Positions 8,342-17,454 of a DNA stretch of 64,000 nucleotides are shown here, piece by piece. The position numbers were made by a program, and so were the translations under genes. Source of the DNA: Afipia sp. Root123D2 (GTDB lineage: Bacteria; Pseudomonadota; Alphaproteobacteria; Rhizobiales; Xanthobacteraceae); the NCBI RefSeq assembly GCF_001425835.1, contig NZ_LMDP01000004.1, positions 248,001-312,000 of the forward strand. Direction: 5' to 3'. The notes beneath the pieces are model-generated. The model did not search any database, was not told the DNA's origin, and worked only from the letters and a program-made list of their open reading frames with translations. How positions within the stretch are numbered: position 1 is the stretch's first letter; the number at the start of each line of letters is the position of its first letter.

Positions 8342-9112
8342 ATGACAGCTGCCGCACAGACACTTCATCCGCCCTCGAGAACATTGATGTTTCTCGAAGG
8401 CCGCGCGATCCACGAATTCGGCGCCTTCCTTGGGGCGTTGCCGTTGCTGAGCCTTGCTCCGCGAGGGGACGGCCATCCGGTGTTGGTGCTGCCTGGCCTT
8501 GTTACCAGCGATATCGCGACGCGGCCATTGCGGTCCTTTCTCAAGGGGCGCGGTTATGCCGTGAGCGGCTGGGGCCTTGGTCGCAACTACGGTCTGCGCG
8601 ACGGCGTTCAGGAAAGGATGATCAGCCTTGTGCAGGAACTGAATGAGGCGCACGGCCGCAAGGTGAGTCTCGTCGGCTGGAGTCTCGGAGGACTATATGC
8701 GCGCCAGCTCGCGAAGATGATGCCGGACCGCGTGCGCTCGGTGATCACGCTGGGCTCGCCGTTCGCGGGAAGCCCGAAGGCGACCAACGCATGGCGCGTC
8801 TATGAGGCGGTGAGCGGCCAGCCTGCCGACCATTCGAATCCGGCCTTCGGCGGCGACATGGCCGAGACACCGCCGGTGCCGACGACTGCGATCTTCAGCC
8901 GGACCGACGGGATCTGCGCCTGGCAAGGTTGCGTCGAAAAGCCGGGCACGATGGTCGAGAACATCGAGGTGCAGGGCAGTCATTGCGGAATGGGACATCA
9001 CCCCGCAGTTGTTTACGCGGTCGCTGACAGGCTCGCGCAAGCAGAAGGCGAGTGGGCGCCGTTCGACCGGTCGGGCTGGCGCAGCCTTGTCTATCCTGAT
9101 CCGTCGCGCTGA
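8342..9112 (+). CDS. Alpha/beta-fold hydrolase (lipase/esterase-like)
   Basis: This 256-residue soluble protein contains HPVLVLPGLVTSD (oxyanion strand), the nucleophile elbow GWSLGG and ITLGSPFAGSP, features of triacylglycerol-lipase/PGAP1-like hydrolases. The candidate acid is in the SRTDGICAW segment and the His in VQGSHCGMGHHP. The ATG at 8342 follows GAGGAA at a good distance; an upstream TTG is rejected. It stands alone, with a strong terminator downstream. The substrate is unknown. Confidence 0.83.
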   Translation: MTAAAQTLHPPSRTLMFLEGRAIHEFGAFLGALPLLSLAPRGDGHPVLVLPGLVTSDIATRPLRSFLKGRGYAVSGWGLGRNYGLRDGVQERMISLVQELNEAHGRKVSLVGWSLGGLYARQLAKMMPDRVRSVITLGSPFAGSPKATNAWRVYEAVSGQPADHSNPAFGGDMAETPPVPTTAIFSRTDGICAWQGCVEKPGTMVENIEVQGSHCGMGHHPAVVYAVADRLAQAEGEWAPFDRSGWRSLVYPDPSR

Positions 9113-9153
9113 TCGTATCGCCGCAAAAACAACCCAGTAAAATTCATCCGTGA

Positions 9154-9191
9154 GTTGGCCCGGCAAATGTTTTTTGCCGGGCCAACGTTTT
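9154..9191 (+). terminator. Strong intrinsic terminator after the lipase-like gene
   Basis: A perfect 14-bp stem (GTTGGCCCGGCAAA with its complement) around a 5-base loop at 9168-9172 is followed by GTTTTC. It separates the hydrolase from the alcohol dehydrogenase and overlaps an upstream extension of that frame, which supports the later start of the dehydrogenase. Confidence 0.9.
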
Positions 9192-9259
9192 CATGGCTAT
9201 ATGCTGCGAATGCCGTGTCAGGCATGGCGGGCAAGAACAAAAACCGACGGGAGAAATGC

Positions 9260-10318
9260 ATGAAGAGTTTCAGGGTCACCGAATTCAATGGACCGTTGGC
9301 CGAGGTCGATGCGCCCACGCCGCAGCCGTCCGGCACGCAAGTTCTGATCAAGGTGAAAGCTGCCGGCGTCTGCCACAGCGATCTGCACATATGGGAAGGC
9401 GGATATAATCTCGGCCATGGCCGCAAGCCGCTGTCGCTGAAAGATCGCGGCGTGTCGCTCCCTTTGACCATGGGCCACGAGACGGTCGGCGAAGTGATCG
9501 CGATCGGTCCAGAAGCGCAGGGGCAGGGCGTTTCGGTCGGTGATGTGCGGCTGGTCTATCCGTGGATCGGCTGCGGCAAATGCGACGTGTGTCTCGCCGG
9601 CGAAGAGAACATGTGCCTGAAGCCGCGTTCGCTCGGCGTCTATTGCGACGGCGGCTATGCCGATCATATGACAGTGCCGCATCCGCGCTATCTCATCGAC
9701 CTGAAAGGTCTCGATCCGGTGACCGCTGCACCTTACGCCTGCTCCGGCGTGACGACCTACAGCGCGATCAAGAAGGTCGAAGACGTTTTCGACACGCCGA
9801 TCGTGATTTTTGGTGCTGGCGGTCTCGGCCTGATGGCGTTGACGCTGCTCAAGGCGATGGGCGGCAAGGGGGCGATCGTCGTTGATATCGATCCGCTCAA
9901 GCGTGAAGCCGCCGAGAAAGCCGGCGCGCTCGCGACCGTGGATGGCGGCGCGGAGGATGCGCTGGCGCAACTGGCGGCGAAGGCCGGCGGTCCGATCCGC
10001 GCGGCGATCGATCTGGTCGGCAATGCCCAGACCGCGCAACTCGGGTTCGATTGTCTCACCAAGGGCGGAAAGCTCCTGATCGTCGGGCTGTTCGGCGGTG
10101 GGGCACCTTGGGCGTTGCCGCTGATTCCGATCAAGGCCATCACGATCCAGGGCAGCTACGTCGGCAATTTGCGTGAGACGCAGGAACTGGTCGATCTGGT
10201 TCGCGAGAAGAAGATCGCGCCAATTCCGGTCAGCACGCGGCCGCTCGCCAAGGCCAACGAGGCTCTGGTTCAGTTGCAGCAGGGCAAGCTGGTCGGCCGC
10301 GCTGTGTTGACGCCGTAA
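9260..10318 (+). CDS. Zinc-dependent alcohol dehydrogenase (MDR family)
   Basis: This is a 352-residue NAD(P)-dependent dehydrogenase. Catalytic zinc ligands are C38 (AAGVCHSDLH) and H73-E74 (MGHETVGE). Four structural-zinc cysteines C105, C108, C111 and C119 lie in GCGKCDVCLAGEENMC. The Rossmann motif is IFGAGGLGLMAL. It starts at ATG 9260 after GGGAG; a nearby ATG at 9256 is out of frame. It stands alone between two hairpins. The substrate is probably a primary or aromatic alcohol and cannot be fixed further. Confidence 0.9.
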   Translation: MKSFRVTEFNGPLAEVDAPTPQPSGTQVLIKVKAAGVCHSDLHIWEGGYNLGHGRKPLSLKDRGVSLPLTMGHETVGEVIAIGPEAQGQGVSVGDVRLVYPWIGCGKCDVCLAGEENMCLKPRSLGVYCDGGYADHMTVPHPRYLIDLKGLDPVTAAPYACSGVTTYSAIKKVEDVFDTPIVIFGAGGLGLMALTLLKAMGGKGAIVVDIDPLKREAAEKAGALATVDGGAEDALAQLAAKAGGPIRAAIDLVGNAQTAQLGFDCLTKGGKLLIVGLFGGGAPWALPLIPIKAITIQGSYVGNLRETQELVDLVREKKIAPIPVSTRPLAKANEALVQLQQGKLVGRAVLTP

Positions 10319-10336
10319 CGACGAAGCTCCTCGACG

Positions 10337-10363
10337 TCACGCGCCGGAATAATCGGCGCGTGA
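10337..10363. terminator. Hairpin between convergent alcohol dehydrogenase and slyX
   Basis: TCACGCGCCG and CGGCGCGTGA form a perfect 10-bp stem around GAATAAT. There is no clear T-run on either side, so it may stop transcription weakly from both directions or only protect 3' ends. Confidence 0.6.
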
Positions 10364-10380
10364 TGCCGAGTGGTGTTGTC

Positions 10381-10599
10381 TCAATAGTGAGGCGGCGGCT
10401 CGTTTGCCGGAGCAGTGGTGATGCTATTCTCGGCCGCCTGAACACGATCGTTCAGGCGCGCGATCTCGTGTGTCAGCGCATCGATCTGCTTCCACTGCGC
10501 CGTTACCGTCTGGTTGAGCGTCTCGATGGTTGCATCCTGATGGGCGACGCGCATTTCGAGCGCGTCGATGCGGGATTTCTGCGATCGTTCGCTATTCAT
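10381..10599 (-). CDS. slyX: SlyX family protein
   Basis: This 72-residue coiled-coil protein begins [21 protein letters not shown] and ends PPPHY, the conserved SlyX tail. The centre is a heptad repeat ([20 protein letters not shown]). SlyX is a small conserved protein of unclear function. Its start overlaps the 3' end of the upstream trhO gene by 8 bases, so both are probably on one minus-strand transcript. An in-frame start four codons earlier, at 10611, is possible. Confidence 0.9.
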   Translation of the reverse strand: MNSERSQKSRIDALEMRVAHQDATIETLNQTVTAQWKQIDALTHEIARLNDRVQAAENSITTAPANEPPPHY

Positions 10600-11368
10600 C
10601 GGCGGTTTCACTGACGAGTTGTTCGGAAACGGGCGTCCGCTCGATTAATCCATGACCAAGCGCAACACGCTTATCGAACACGAAGCACTCGCCGCGCCAG
10701 CGGCTCTCGGCTTCCGGGATCGTCTCGAGATATTTCAGGATGCCGCCCTTGAGGTGATAAACCTCCTCGAAGCCGCGTGAGAGCAGATACGAACTTGCCT
10801 TCTCGCAACGAATGCCGCCGGTGCAGAACATCGCGATCTTCTTGTGGGTCGTCGGATCGAGCGAGCGGTCGGCGTATTCCCGAAAGCCGCCGAAACTTTT
10901 GAGCTGCGGATCAATCGCTCCAGCGAACGTCCCCATCTCGACTTCGAACTGGTTGCGGGTGTCGAGCAGCACGACGTCGGGGTCGTTCAGCAGTGCGTTC
11001 CAGTCCGCGGCATCGACATAGGTGCCGACGCGTTCGTTCGGATCGTTGTCGGGGTCGCCGAGCGTGACGATTTCCTTCTTGAGCCGGACTTTCATGCGCT
11101 TGAACGGCATGTCCGACGCGGCGGAAAATTTCAGCTCCAGATTATCGAGCCGACCACCGAACAGCGCGCCGTTCCTGAACTGGTTGATGAGGGCGTCGAG
11201 CGCGACTTCGCTGCCGGCGACAGTGCCGTTGATGCCCTCGGCGGCGAGGAGCACGATTCCCTTGATACCGAGGGCTGCGCACATATTGCGCAACGGTTCG
11301 CGCAGTGCCTCGAAATCAGGCAACTCGACGAACTGATAGAAAGCAGCGACCTTGTAGGACATCGCCAC
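10592..11368 (-). CDS. trhO: tRNA uridine(34) hydroxylase TrhO (rhodanese-fold, YceA family)
   Basis: TrhO hydroxylates uridine at the wobble position of tRNA (ho5U). The protein has 258 residues. An N-terminal UPF0176 domain with [16 protein letters not shown] is followed by a rhodanese domain ([17 protein letters not shown]) with the active-site loop [15 protein letters not shown], holding C182 and C188, and then GGILKYLE. The start is either ATG 11368 or ATG 11362, two codons later. slyX follows with an 8-base overlap. Confidence 0.93.
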   Translation of the reverse strand: MAMSYKVAAFYQFVELPDFEALREPLRNMCAALGIKGIVLLAAEGINGTVAGSEVALDALINQFRNGALFGGRLDNLELKFSAASDMPFKRMKVRLKKEIVTLGDPDNDPNERVGTYVDAADWNALLNDPDVVLLDTRNQFEVEMGTFAGAIDPQLKSFGGFREYADRSLDPTTHKKIAMFCTGGIRCEKASSYLLSRGFEEVYHLKGGILKYLETIPEAESRWRGECFVFDKRVALGHGLIERTPVSEQLVSETADE

Positions 11369-11608
11369 ACTATAAAGTGACGCCGCCGGACGATCAAACC
11401 GTCCAAAGAGATCACCGTCGATAAATCATGTCATACGATGTATTCTCGCAAGTCGAATTCCTAATTCACTTTGAAATACAACACGTTACATTCCGATTGT
11501 GGCGCAATCAAACGATTGTTTCACTTGGCGGTGGACAACGCCGAATTTCAAACGTCTAATCCCTCCCAATAGTCGGCAGCAAACGTCCGGCTAACCTGGG
11601 AGAAGAAT

Positions 11609-12754
11609 ATGAAACTGACGAGACGTGATTTCTCCGTGGCGCTCGCCGCGGGGCTTGCCGCCCCCTCACTGATTCGCACTTCTTTTGCACAAGGCGCCGC
11701 GATCAAGATCGGCATGGTTCTGCCGGTGACAGGATCGGCTGCGGAACAGGGAAAGTACGCCCTCAACGGGGCGAAGCTCGCGCTGGCAGCCGTCAACAAG
11801 GCCGGCGGCGTTCTGGGCAAGAAAGTCGAACTCATTACCGAAGACGACCAGACCACCAATCCCGGCGTTGTCCTCGCATTCTCGAAGCTCGCATCACAAT
11901 CTGATATCGTGGGCTTCCTCGGCTCGATCCGGTCGACGCAGGTCCACGCGATGGCGCCGGACGTGTTGAAGCTCGGCAAGCCGGTGATGATTGGCGGCAC
12001 CGATCCGAACCTCACTCACATGGGCAACAAGTGGCTGTTCCGCTGCCGTCCGAACGACAGCTACTCGGGCAGCGTCATCGCTGACTACGGCGTCAAGACG
12101 CTCGGCAAGAAGAAGTGGGCGGTGGTCCATTCGACCGACGCTTTCGGAACAGCAGGCGGCAAGGCGCTGACCTCGGCCCTGCAGAAGCTCGGTGCCCCTC
12201 CGGTGCTCGATCAGGGCTATGCCAACCAGAGCCAGGACTTCACGCCTGTCGTTCTGGCGATCAAACAGTCGGGTGCGGACGTGATCGGCTCGTACTTCAC
12301 GTTCGAGAACGACCTCGGCATCTTCGCGCGTCAGCTGCGGCAGCTCGGCGTCACGATTCCGTGGGTCGGCTCGCCGTCCATCGTCAACGTGTCGGCGACC
12401 CGGCTTGCCGGACCGGCGCTCTACGGCACGTTCGGTGTTGCCGACTATGCTGAAGATTCGAGCGAGGCGTCGAAGGCATTCGGCAAGGAGTATCGCGACG
12501 CCTACAAGGTTGCTCCCGACAACCAGAGCTCGTGGACCTACGACGCGATCAGCATCCTGTGCAAGGCGATGAACACCGCCAAATCCACGGAGCCCGAAAA
12601 GATCCGCGAGGCGATCCTCGCGATCAAGAAGTACCCTGGTGCCGAAGGCGAATACAATTTCGACCAGAACGGCGACGGTCTGCACGGTTACAACATCGTG
12701 AAGAACGAAAAGGGGAAGATCGTCTTCGACAAGCACATCGAGTCCGCTGACTGA
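11609..12754 (+). CDS. Liv-type ABC transporter substrate-binding protein
   Basis: This is a periplasmic binding protein of the LivJ/LivK type (periplasmic-binding-protein-like I, 381 residues). The N-terminus MKLTRRDFSVALAAGLAAPS with cleavage near SFAQG looks like a Tat-type signal. The mature part has IKIGMVLPVTGSAAEQGKYA and a Leu/Ile/Val-binding core. It opens the importer operon and is separated from the permease genes by a stable hairpin, common for binding proteins made in excess. The ligand may not be an amino acid, since the downstream genes are for sugar or hydroxy acids. The 240-base region upstream holds the promoter but no clear sigma-70 boxes that I can call. Confidence 0.88.
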   Translation: MKLTRRDFSVALAAGLAAPSLIRTSFAQGAAIKIGMVLPVTGSAAEQGKYALNGAKLALAAVNKAGGVLGKKVELITEDDQTTNPGVVLAFSKLASQSDIVGFLGSIRSTQVHAMAPDVLKLGKPVMIGGTDPNLTHMGNKWLFRCRPNDSYSGSVIADYGVKTLGKKKWAVVHSTDAFGTAGGKALTSALQKLGAPPVLDQGYANQSQDFTPVVLAIKQSGADVIGSYFTFENDLGIFARQLRQLGVTIPWVGSPSIVNVSATRLAGPALYGTFGVADYAEDSSEASKAFGKEYRDAYKVAPDNQSSWTYDAISILCKAMNTAKSTEPEKIREAILAIKKYPGAEGEYNFDQNGDGLHGYNIVKNEKGKIVFDKHIESAD

Positions 12755-12760
12755 TCGCTT

Positions 12761-12792
12761 GGCGGCTTTCCTCTATCGCGAGGAAAGCCGCC
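12761..12792 (+). terminator. Stable hairpin between binding-protein and permease genes (partial terminator or mRNA stabiliser)
   Basis: GGCGGCTTTCCTC pairs perfectly with GAGGAAAGCCGCC around a 6-base loop. No T-run follows. It starts just 6 bases after the stop of the binding-protein gene. Such hairpins usually lower transcription into the permease genes or protect the upstream message, giving more binding protein than membrane components. Confidence 0.7.
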
Positions 12793-12923
12793 GGCGTTCG
12801 TCCGGCAGGGCGATGATGTGAGCTTGGCCGAGGCGTGCCGGATCCGTTGACCGGCGAGCCGTTCCAGCCCCGCAATTGTCGGCGTCGCCTGCAGAGGCGG
12901 GCACTCGCGAAAGATCGAGGTTC

Positions 12924-13799
12924 ATGGATCAGTTTTTTCAGTTGCTCTTCACCGGGGTTGGAATCGGCTCGGTGTATGCGCTGGTTGCGCTCGGCTTTGT
13001 GCTGATTTTCCGCGCCACCAACGTCGTCAACTTCGCGCAGGGCGAGTTCTCGATGGTTGCCGCCTATCTCATGGTGGTGTTTGCCGTCGATCTGGGATGG
13101 CCTTACTGGCTGTCGTTCCTGATCGCGATGGCGGGCATGGCGCTGCTCGGCGTCGTTTTCAATCTTGGGGTTTACTACCCGCTTCGTCACCGCTCGTTCC
13201 TGCCGGTCATCATCGCCACCATCGGCGCGTCGATCCTGCTGGCGAACTCGGTGCTGGCGATCTACGGGCCGCAGCCGCAGGTGCTCGAAAGCTGGTTCGA
13301 GACCCAGGGCTTCCAATTGGGCGGCGTCTATCTCGATAACCAGTATCTGCTGATCATCGGGGTGACCATCGCGATGGTGGCGCTGCAGTACTGGTTCTTC
13401 GAGCATACGCTACTCGGCAAGAAGATGCAGGCGACATCGCAGGACAAGGAGATGGCGTCGCTGCTCGGCATTCCCGTGTCGCAGATGATCATGATCACCT
13501 TCGTTTACTCGGCGATGCTCGGCGGCATCGCAGGCATTCTGGTTGCGCCGCTGCTGTTCGTCTCGATCCAGATGGGTTCGACCATTGCGCTCAAGGCCTT
13601 TGCGGCCACCATCATCGGCGGCTTTGGCGATGTTGCCGGCGCCATCATCGGCGGATTGGCGCTCGGCGTGATCGAAACATTCGGAGCTGCCTATATCTCG
13701 GTGCCGTACAAGGATGCTTTCGCGTTCTTCGTGCTGGTGCTGTTTCTGGTATTCCGGCCGCAAGGCATCTTCGGCGAACGTGTTGCGGAGAAAGCATGA
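12924..13799 (+). CDS. Liv-type ABC transporter permease LivH
   Basis: This 291-residue integral membrane protein of the LivH family has eight or so hydrophobic helices. It opens with the typical FTGVGIGSVYALVALGFVLI followed by NVVNFAQGEFSM. A LivH coupling-loop motif SLLGIPVSQMI lies near the middle, and the end FRPQGIFGERV is characteristic. I choose ATG 12924 after GAGG; the upstream frame extension has no support. The stop overlaps the next start (ATGA). Confidence 0.92.
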   Translation: MDQFFQLLFTGVGIGSVYALVALGFVLIFRATNVVNFAQGEFSMVAAYLMVVFAVDLGWPYWLSFLIAMAGMALLGVVFNLGVYYPLRHRSFLPVIIATIGASILLANSVLAIYGPQPQVLESWFETQGFQLGGVYLDNQYLLIIGVTIAMVALQYWFFEHTLLGKKMQATSQDKEMASLLGIPVSQMIMITFVYSAMLGGIAGILVAPLLFVSIQMGSTIALKAFAATIIGGFGDVAGAIIGGLALGVIETFGAAYISVPYKDAFAFFVLVLFLVFRPQGIFGERVAEKA

Positions 13800-15571
13800 G
13801 CGCTCAGGGCGAACAGGTTTCCGCACCGCGGACCACGGCGATGTCGCCGGTTATCCGCCATCTGCCGTATTTCGTCGCCGCCGCGATTGCCGTGGCTGTG
13901 GTCGCGACGATTCAGCTCGATGGCTACATCCTCAACATCATGATGCAGGCGACGACGTTCGCTATCGCCGTCTTTGGATTGACGGTGGTACTCGGCCTGT
14001 GCGGACAGATCAATCTGGCACAGGCGGTGTTCTTCGGGTTCGGCGCCTATGCCGTTGGCCTCGGCACCACCGACCTCGGTCTTAATTTCTGGCTCTGTCT
14101 GATGGGCGGTTCGATCATCGCGCTTCTCGCGGGCGCGCTGCTCGGCATGACCACGCTGAAGCTCGGCGGGCACTATCTGGCCATGGTCACGATCTCGTTC
14201 CAGCAGATCGTGACGCTGTTCATGATCAACGCGATCGGCATCACCCACGGCCCGGATGGCGTGTCCAGGATTGGACGTCCCGGTCTGTTTCAATCGTCGC
14301 AGTCGTTTCTGGCGTTGTGTGTCGCCGCGCTGGCACTGATCGGTTACATCGTCTGGCATCTGCCGGATACCCGGCTCGGGCGGGCGATGAGGGCCGTGCG
14401 TGACAACGAACTGGCCGCGGGTGTTGCAGGCATCGACGTCTATCGTACCAAGGTTGCCGCGTTCGCGCTGTCCGCGTTGCTCGGCGGTATCGGCGGCGGG
14501 CTGTTCGCCGGCGGGTTTTCCTATGTCAGCCCGGATCAATTCTCCTTCGCGGAATCGATCGTATTCCTCACGATGGCATTGCTCGGCGGCGCCGCGTCAC
14601 CGATCGGCGCGGCTATCGGCACGGGCCTGCTGATTATCATTCCGGAATGGTTGCGCTTCCTCAAGAGCGTGCCGGGATTGTATCTCGCGATCTACGGCCT
14701 GTTCGTCATCCTCATCATGCGGTTCATGCCGGACGGCATCTGGGGCTTCGTCCAGTTCACGCTCGACCGATGGCGAGCCAAGGTGAGGTCGGAGCCGACC
14801 ACGCAGGTGCTGCAACTCGCGCCGGCGAGCAGCGGCGGCGACGTGGTGCTTGAGGTGAGCGGACTGTCCAAACACTTCGGTGGCCTGAAGGCTGTCGACA
14901 ATGTCGATATTTCGGTCAGGCGCGGCAGCGTTCACGCGCTGATCGGACCCAACGGATCGGGCAAGACCACCACGCTCAATATGCTATCCGGCCTTTACAA
15001 GACCACGGCCGGCCGCATCGTTCTCGATGGCGTCGATATCACCGACATGCCGGCGCATATGCGCACCTCGTCCGGGCTGGGACGCACGTTCCAGAATATT
15101 CGGCTGTTCCGGTCGATGACGGCGCTCGAAAACGTCATCATCGGCGCGGAGCGGCCCGGCAACGACCTGATCGGAGCGGGCACTCATGTGTTGCTGACCG
15201 AGCGGGCCATGAAGGCCCTGACGTTCGTGGGGCTGGGCACTCGCGCCAACGAGTTGGTGTCGAGCTTTTCCTACGGTCACCAGCGGTTGATCGAAATTGC
15301 CCGCGCGCTGGCGGGCAATCCGACATTACTGCTGCTCGACGAGCCCGCCGCGGGCCTCAACTCCAGCGAGAAGGTCGAGTTGCACGGGCTGCTGAAACGC
15401 ATCGCCGCGCAGGGTCTCACCATTCTCATCATCGATCACGACATGACCCTGGTGCGCGAGGCAGCGCAGCATATCACGGTGCTCAATTTCGGCCGCCGGA
15501 TCGCGGATGGCGAATCGCTGTCGGTGCTGCAGCAGCCGGACGTCATCTCGGCATATCTGGGGACCGAATAG
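13796..15571 (+). CDS. Fused Liv-type ABC permease LivM and ATPase LivG
   Basis: One 591-residue polypeptide holds two usually separate subunits. Residues of about 20-320 are a LivM permease (GLCGQINLAQAVFFGFGAYA, TLKLGGHYLAMVTI). A short linker leads to a LivG ATPase from about residue 345, with Walker A GPNGSGKTT, Q-loop GLGRTFQNIRLF, Walker B LLLLDEPAAGLN and the H-loop in IIDHDM. The ABC signature reads FSYGHQR where LSYGQQR is usual. There is no stop or frameshift between the halves. It overlaps livH by 4 bases and is followed by livF after 2 bases. Confidence 0.93.
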   Translation: MSAQGEQVSAPRTTAMSPVIRHLPYFVAAAIAVAVVATIQLDGYILNIMMQATTFAIAVFGLTVVLGLCGQINLAQAVFFGFGAYAVGLGTTDLGLNFWLCLMGGSIIALLAGALLGMTTLKLGGHYLAMVTISFQQIVTLFMINAIGITHGPDGVSRIGRPGLFQSSQSFLALCVAALALIGYIVWHLPDTRLGRAMRAVRDNELAAGVAGIDVYRTKVAAFALSALLGGIGGGLFAGGFSYVSPDQFSFAESIVFLTMALLGGAASPIGAAIGTGLLIIIPEWLRFLKSVPGLYLAIYGLFVILIMRFMPDGIWGFVQFTLDRWRAKVRSEPTTQVLQLAPASSGGDVVLEVSGLSKHFGGLKAVDNVDISVRRGSVHALIGPNGSGKTTTLNMLSGLYKTTAGRIVLDGVDITDMPAHMRTSSGLGRTFQNIRLFRSMTALENVIIGAERPGNDLIGAGTHVLLTERAMKALTFVGLGTRANELVSSFSYGHQRLIEIARALAGNPTLLLLDEPAAGLNSSEKVELHGLLKRIAAQGLTILIIDHDMTLVREAAQHITVLNFGRRIADGESLSVLQQPDVISAYLGTE

Positions 15572-15573
15572 CC

Positions 15574-16302
15574 ATGGCGCTTCTCGAGATCAACGATCTA
15601 ATTGTGCTGTATGGCGAAATCGAAGCGCTGCGCGGCGTCTCGCTGAAGGTCGAGGAGGGGCAGGTGGTGACACTGCTGGGCTCCAACGGCGCCGGGAAAT
15701 CGACGACGTTGCGCGCCATCTCGGGGCTCGCGAAGCCTGCGGCCGGCGAAATCCTGTTCGACGGCAAGTCGATTTCAGGTCTCGGCCCGGAGCAGATCGT
15801 CCGTCTGGGCATTTCGCACGTTCCCGAAGGGCGGCGGGTGTTTCCCGGCCTCACCGTGAAGGAAAACATCATGCTCGGTGCGTCCAATCGCCGGGCAGCG
15901 AAGTCGGAAATTTCGCGCGAAGCCGATGCGATGTTCGACCTGTTTCCCGACATCCGGGTGTTCGCCGACAAGCTTGGCTGGACGCTGTCTGGCGGCCAGT
16001 TGCAGATGGTCGCGGTGGCGCGCGGATTGATGGCCAAGCCGCGGCTGTTGCTGCTGGATGAGCCGTCGCTGGGGCTGGCACCGGTTATCGTTCAGGCGGT
16101 CTTCCGTATCATCGAGGAAATTCGTCGCGAGACAACCGTTCTGCTGGTTGAACAGAACGCCCGGATGGGCTTGTCTGTGGCTGACTATGGGTATGTTCTG
16201 GAGACGGGCCGCCTTGCGCTCGGCGGCAAACCGGACGATCTGTGGAGCGATGAAGCAATAAGAGCCGCCTACCTTGGCGGCCACAACAAGGTAACCGCCT
16301 GA
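15574..16302 (+). CDS. Liv-type ABC transporter ATPase LivF
   Basis: This is the second ATPase of the importer, 242 residues. It has Walker A GSNGAGKST, the LivF hallmark ISHVPEGRRVFPGLTV, signature LSGGQLQMVAVARGL, Walker B LLLLDEPSLGLAP and H-loop VLLVEQNA. It completes the set of binding protein, LivH, LivM-G and LivF. The following dehydrogenase gene starts 2 bases after its stop, so the importer and catabolic genes form one operon. Confidence 0.93.
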   Translation: MALLEINDLIVLYGEIEALRGVSLKVEEGQVVTLLGSNGAGKSTTLRAISGLAKPAAGEILFDGKSISGLGPEQIVRLGISHVPEGRRVFPGLTVKENIMLGASNRRAAKSEISREADAMFDLFPDIRVFADKLGWTLSGGQLQMVAVARGLMAKPRLLLLDEPSLGLAPVIVQAVFRIIEEIRRETTVLLVEQNARMGLSVADYGYVLETGRLALGGKPDDLWSDEAIRAAYLGGHNKVTA

Positions 16303-16304
16303 CT

Positions 16305-17390
16305 ATGATAGCCATACAAGCGAAGAAGCTTTCTGATTTCGTTGCGTCGGTCTTTTCACGTGCTGGTTCGTCCGCTGCCGAAGCTGACCGCATTGCGAAC
16401 TACCTCGTCACCGCAAACCTCACCGGACATGACAGCCACGGCGTGATCCGCGTGCCGCAGTATGTGCGCTGGAAGAACGAGGGCGTCATCGTTCCGGACC
16501 AGAAGATCAAACTGCTGGTGGATACGCCCTCGCTGGCCGTTGTCGACGGCGGGTTCGGCTATGGCCAGACCGTGGCGCCGCAGGCGGTCGCGGTCGGCAT
16601 CGAGAAGTGCAAGGCGAACGGTCTTGCCGCGGTGACGCTGCGCAACTCCGGGCACATCGGACGGGTCGGCGACTGGGCGGAAATGGCGGCGGCCGAAGGG
16701 CTGATCTCGATTCACTTCGTCAACGCCGCGGGCTCGGTGCTTGTCGCGCCATTCGGTGGCGTCGAGCGCAAGTTCTCGACCGCACCTTATTGCGTCGGCA
16801 TTCCGCGCCCGGGCAAGGGGCCGGTGGTGCTCGATCTGGCGACGTCGCTGGTTGCCGAAGGCAAGGTGATGGTGGCGAGTCGTGGCGGCAAGAAACTGCC
16901 GAAGGGCGCGCTCATCAGCCCGGATGGTCAGTTGAGCGAAGACCCGACCGAATTGTACGGCCCGCATACGCCGGACGGACCGCGCAATCACGCCCAGGGC
17001 AAGGGCGCCATCCGTGCGTTTGGTGACCACAAGGGTTCGGGCCTGGCGCTGGTCTGCGAATTGCTTGGCGGTGCATTGAGCGGCAACGGCGCAACCGAGA
17101 CCGACCGGCGGTTCTCCAACGGTATGCTGTCGATCTACATCGATCCGGCCCGTGTCGATATCGATCATTTCTTCGACGGCGAGGTGGCGCGCTACATCGC
17201 CTACGTCAAGGACAGCAAGCTCGCGGTCGGCCATGATGAGGTTTTGATCCCCGGCGAACCCGAAGCGAAAATGCGGGCCGAACGCGGCGCGAATGGCATC
17301 CCGCTGACAGAGGATACCTGGAGTTCGATCGTCACCACCGCCAAATCGGTCGGGATCGACGAGGCAGCTATCGCAAAGGCGGCCGGATAG
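16305..17390 (+). CDS. Ldh2-family (malate/L-lactate dehydrogenase type) NAD(P)-dependent oxidoreductase
   Basis: This 361-residue cytoplasmic enzyme belongs to the family of malate, L-lactate, ureidoglycolate and 2,3-diketogulonate dehydrogenases. The conserved GHDSHG (S44-H45-G46, His acting as proton donor) is followed by GFGYGQ, TLRNSGHIGRVGDWAE and a late GDHKGSGLAL. Its gene starts two bases after livF and precedes an HpcH/HpaI aldolase and a UxaA-type dehydratase. I infer that it interconverts a 2-hydroxy acid and a 2-keto acid taken up by the adjacent importer. The exact substrate is not determinable. Confidence 0.87.
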   Translation: MIAIQAKKLSDFVASVFSRAGSSAAEADRIANYLVTANLTGHDSHGVIRVPQYVRWKNEGVIVPDQKIKLLVDTPSLAVVDGGFGYGQTVAPQAVAVGIEKCKANGLAAVTLRNSGHIGRVGDWAEMAAAEGLISIHFVNAAGSVLVAPFGGVERKFSTAPYCVGIPRPGKGPVVLDLATSLVAEGKVMVASRGGKKLPKGALISPDGQLSEDPTELYGPHTPDGPRNHAQGKGAIRAFGDHKGSGLALVCELLGGALSGNGATETDRRFSNGMLSIYIDPARVDIDHFFDGEVARYIAYVKDSKLAVGHDEVLIPGEPEAKMRAERGANGIPLTEDTWSSIVTTAKSVGIDEAAIAKAAG

Positions 17391-17454
17391 CAGTTTGCTT
17401 GATCGGGTTTCCTGAGGTTAACGTTCGGAACAAGCAACAATAGGAACGCCGCCA

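Noticed and set aside
13796-15571. Possible sequencing error fusing livM and livG
   Set aside because: The linker reads smoothly in one frame with normal codon use and no nearby start or ribosome site for a separate livG, so a true fusion is more likely.
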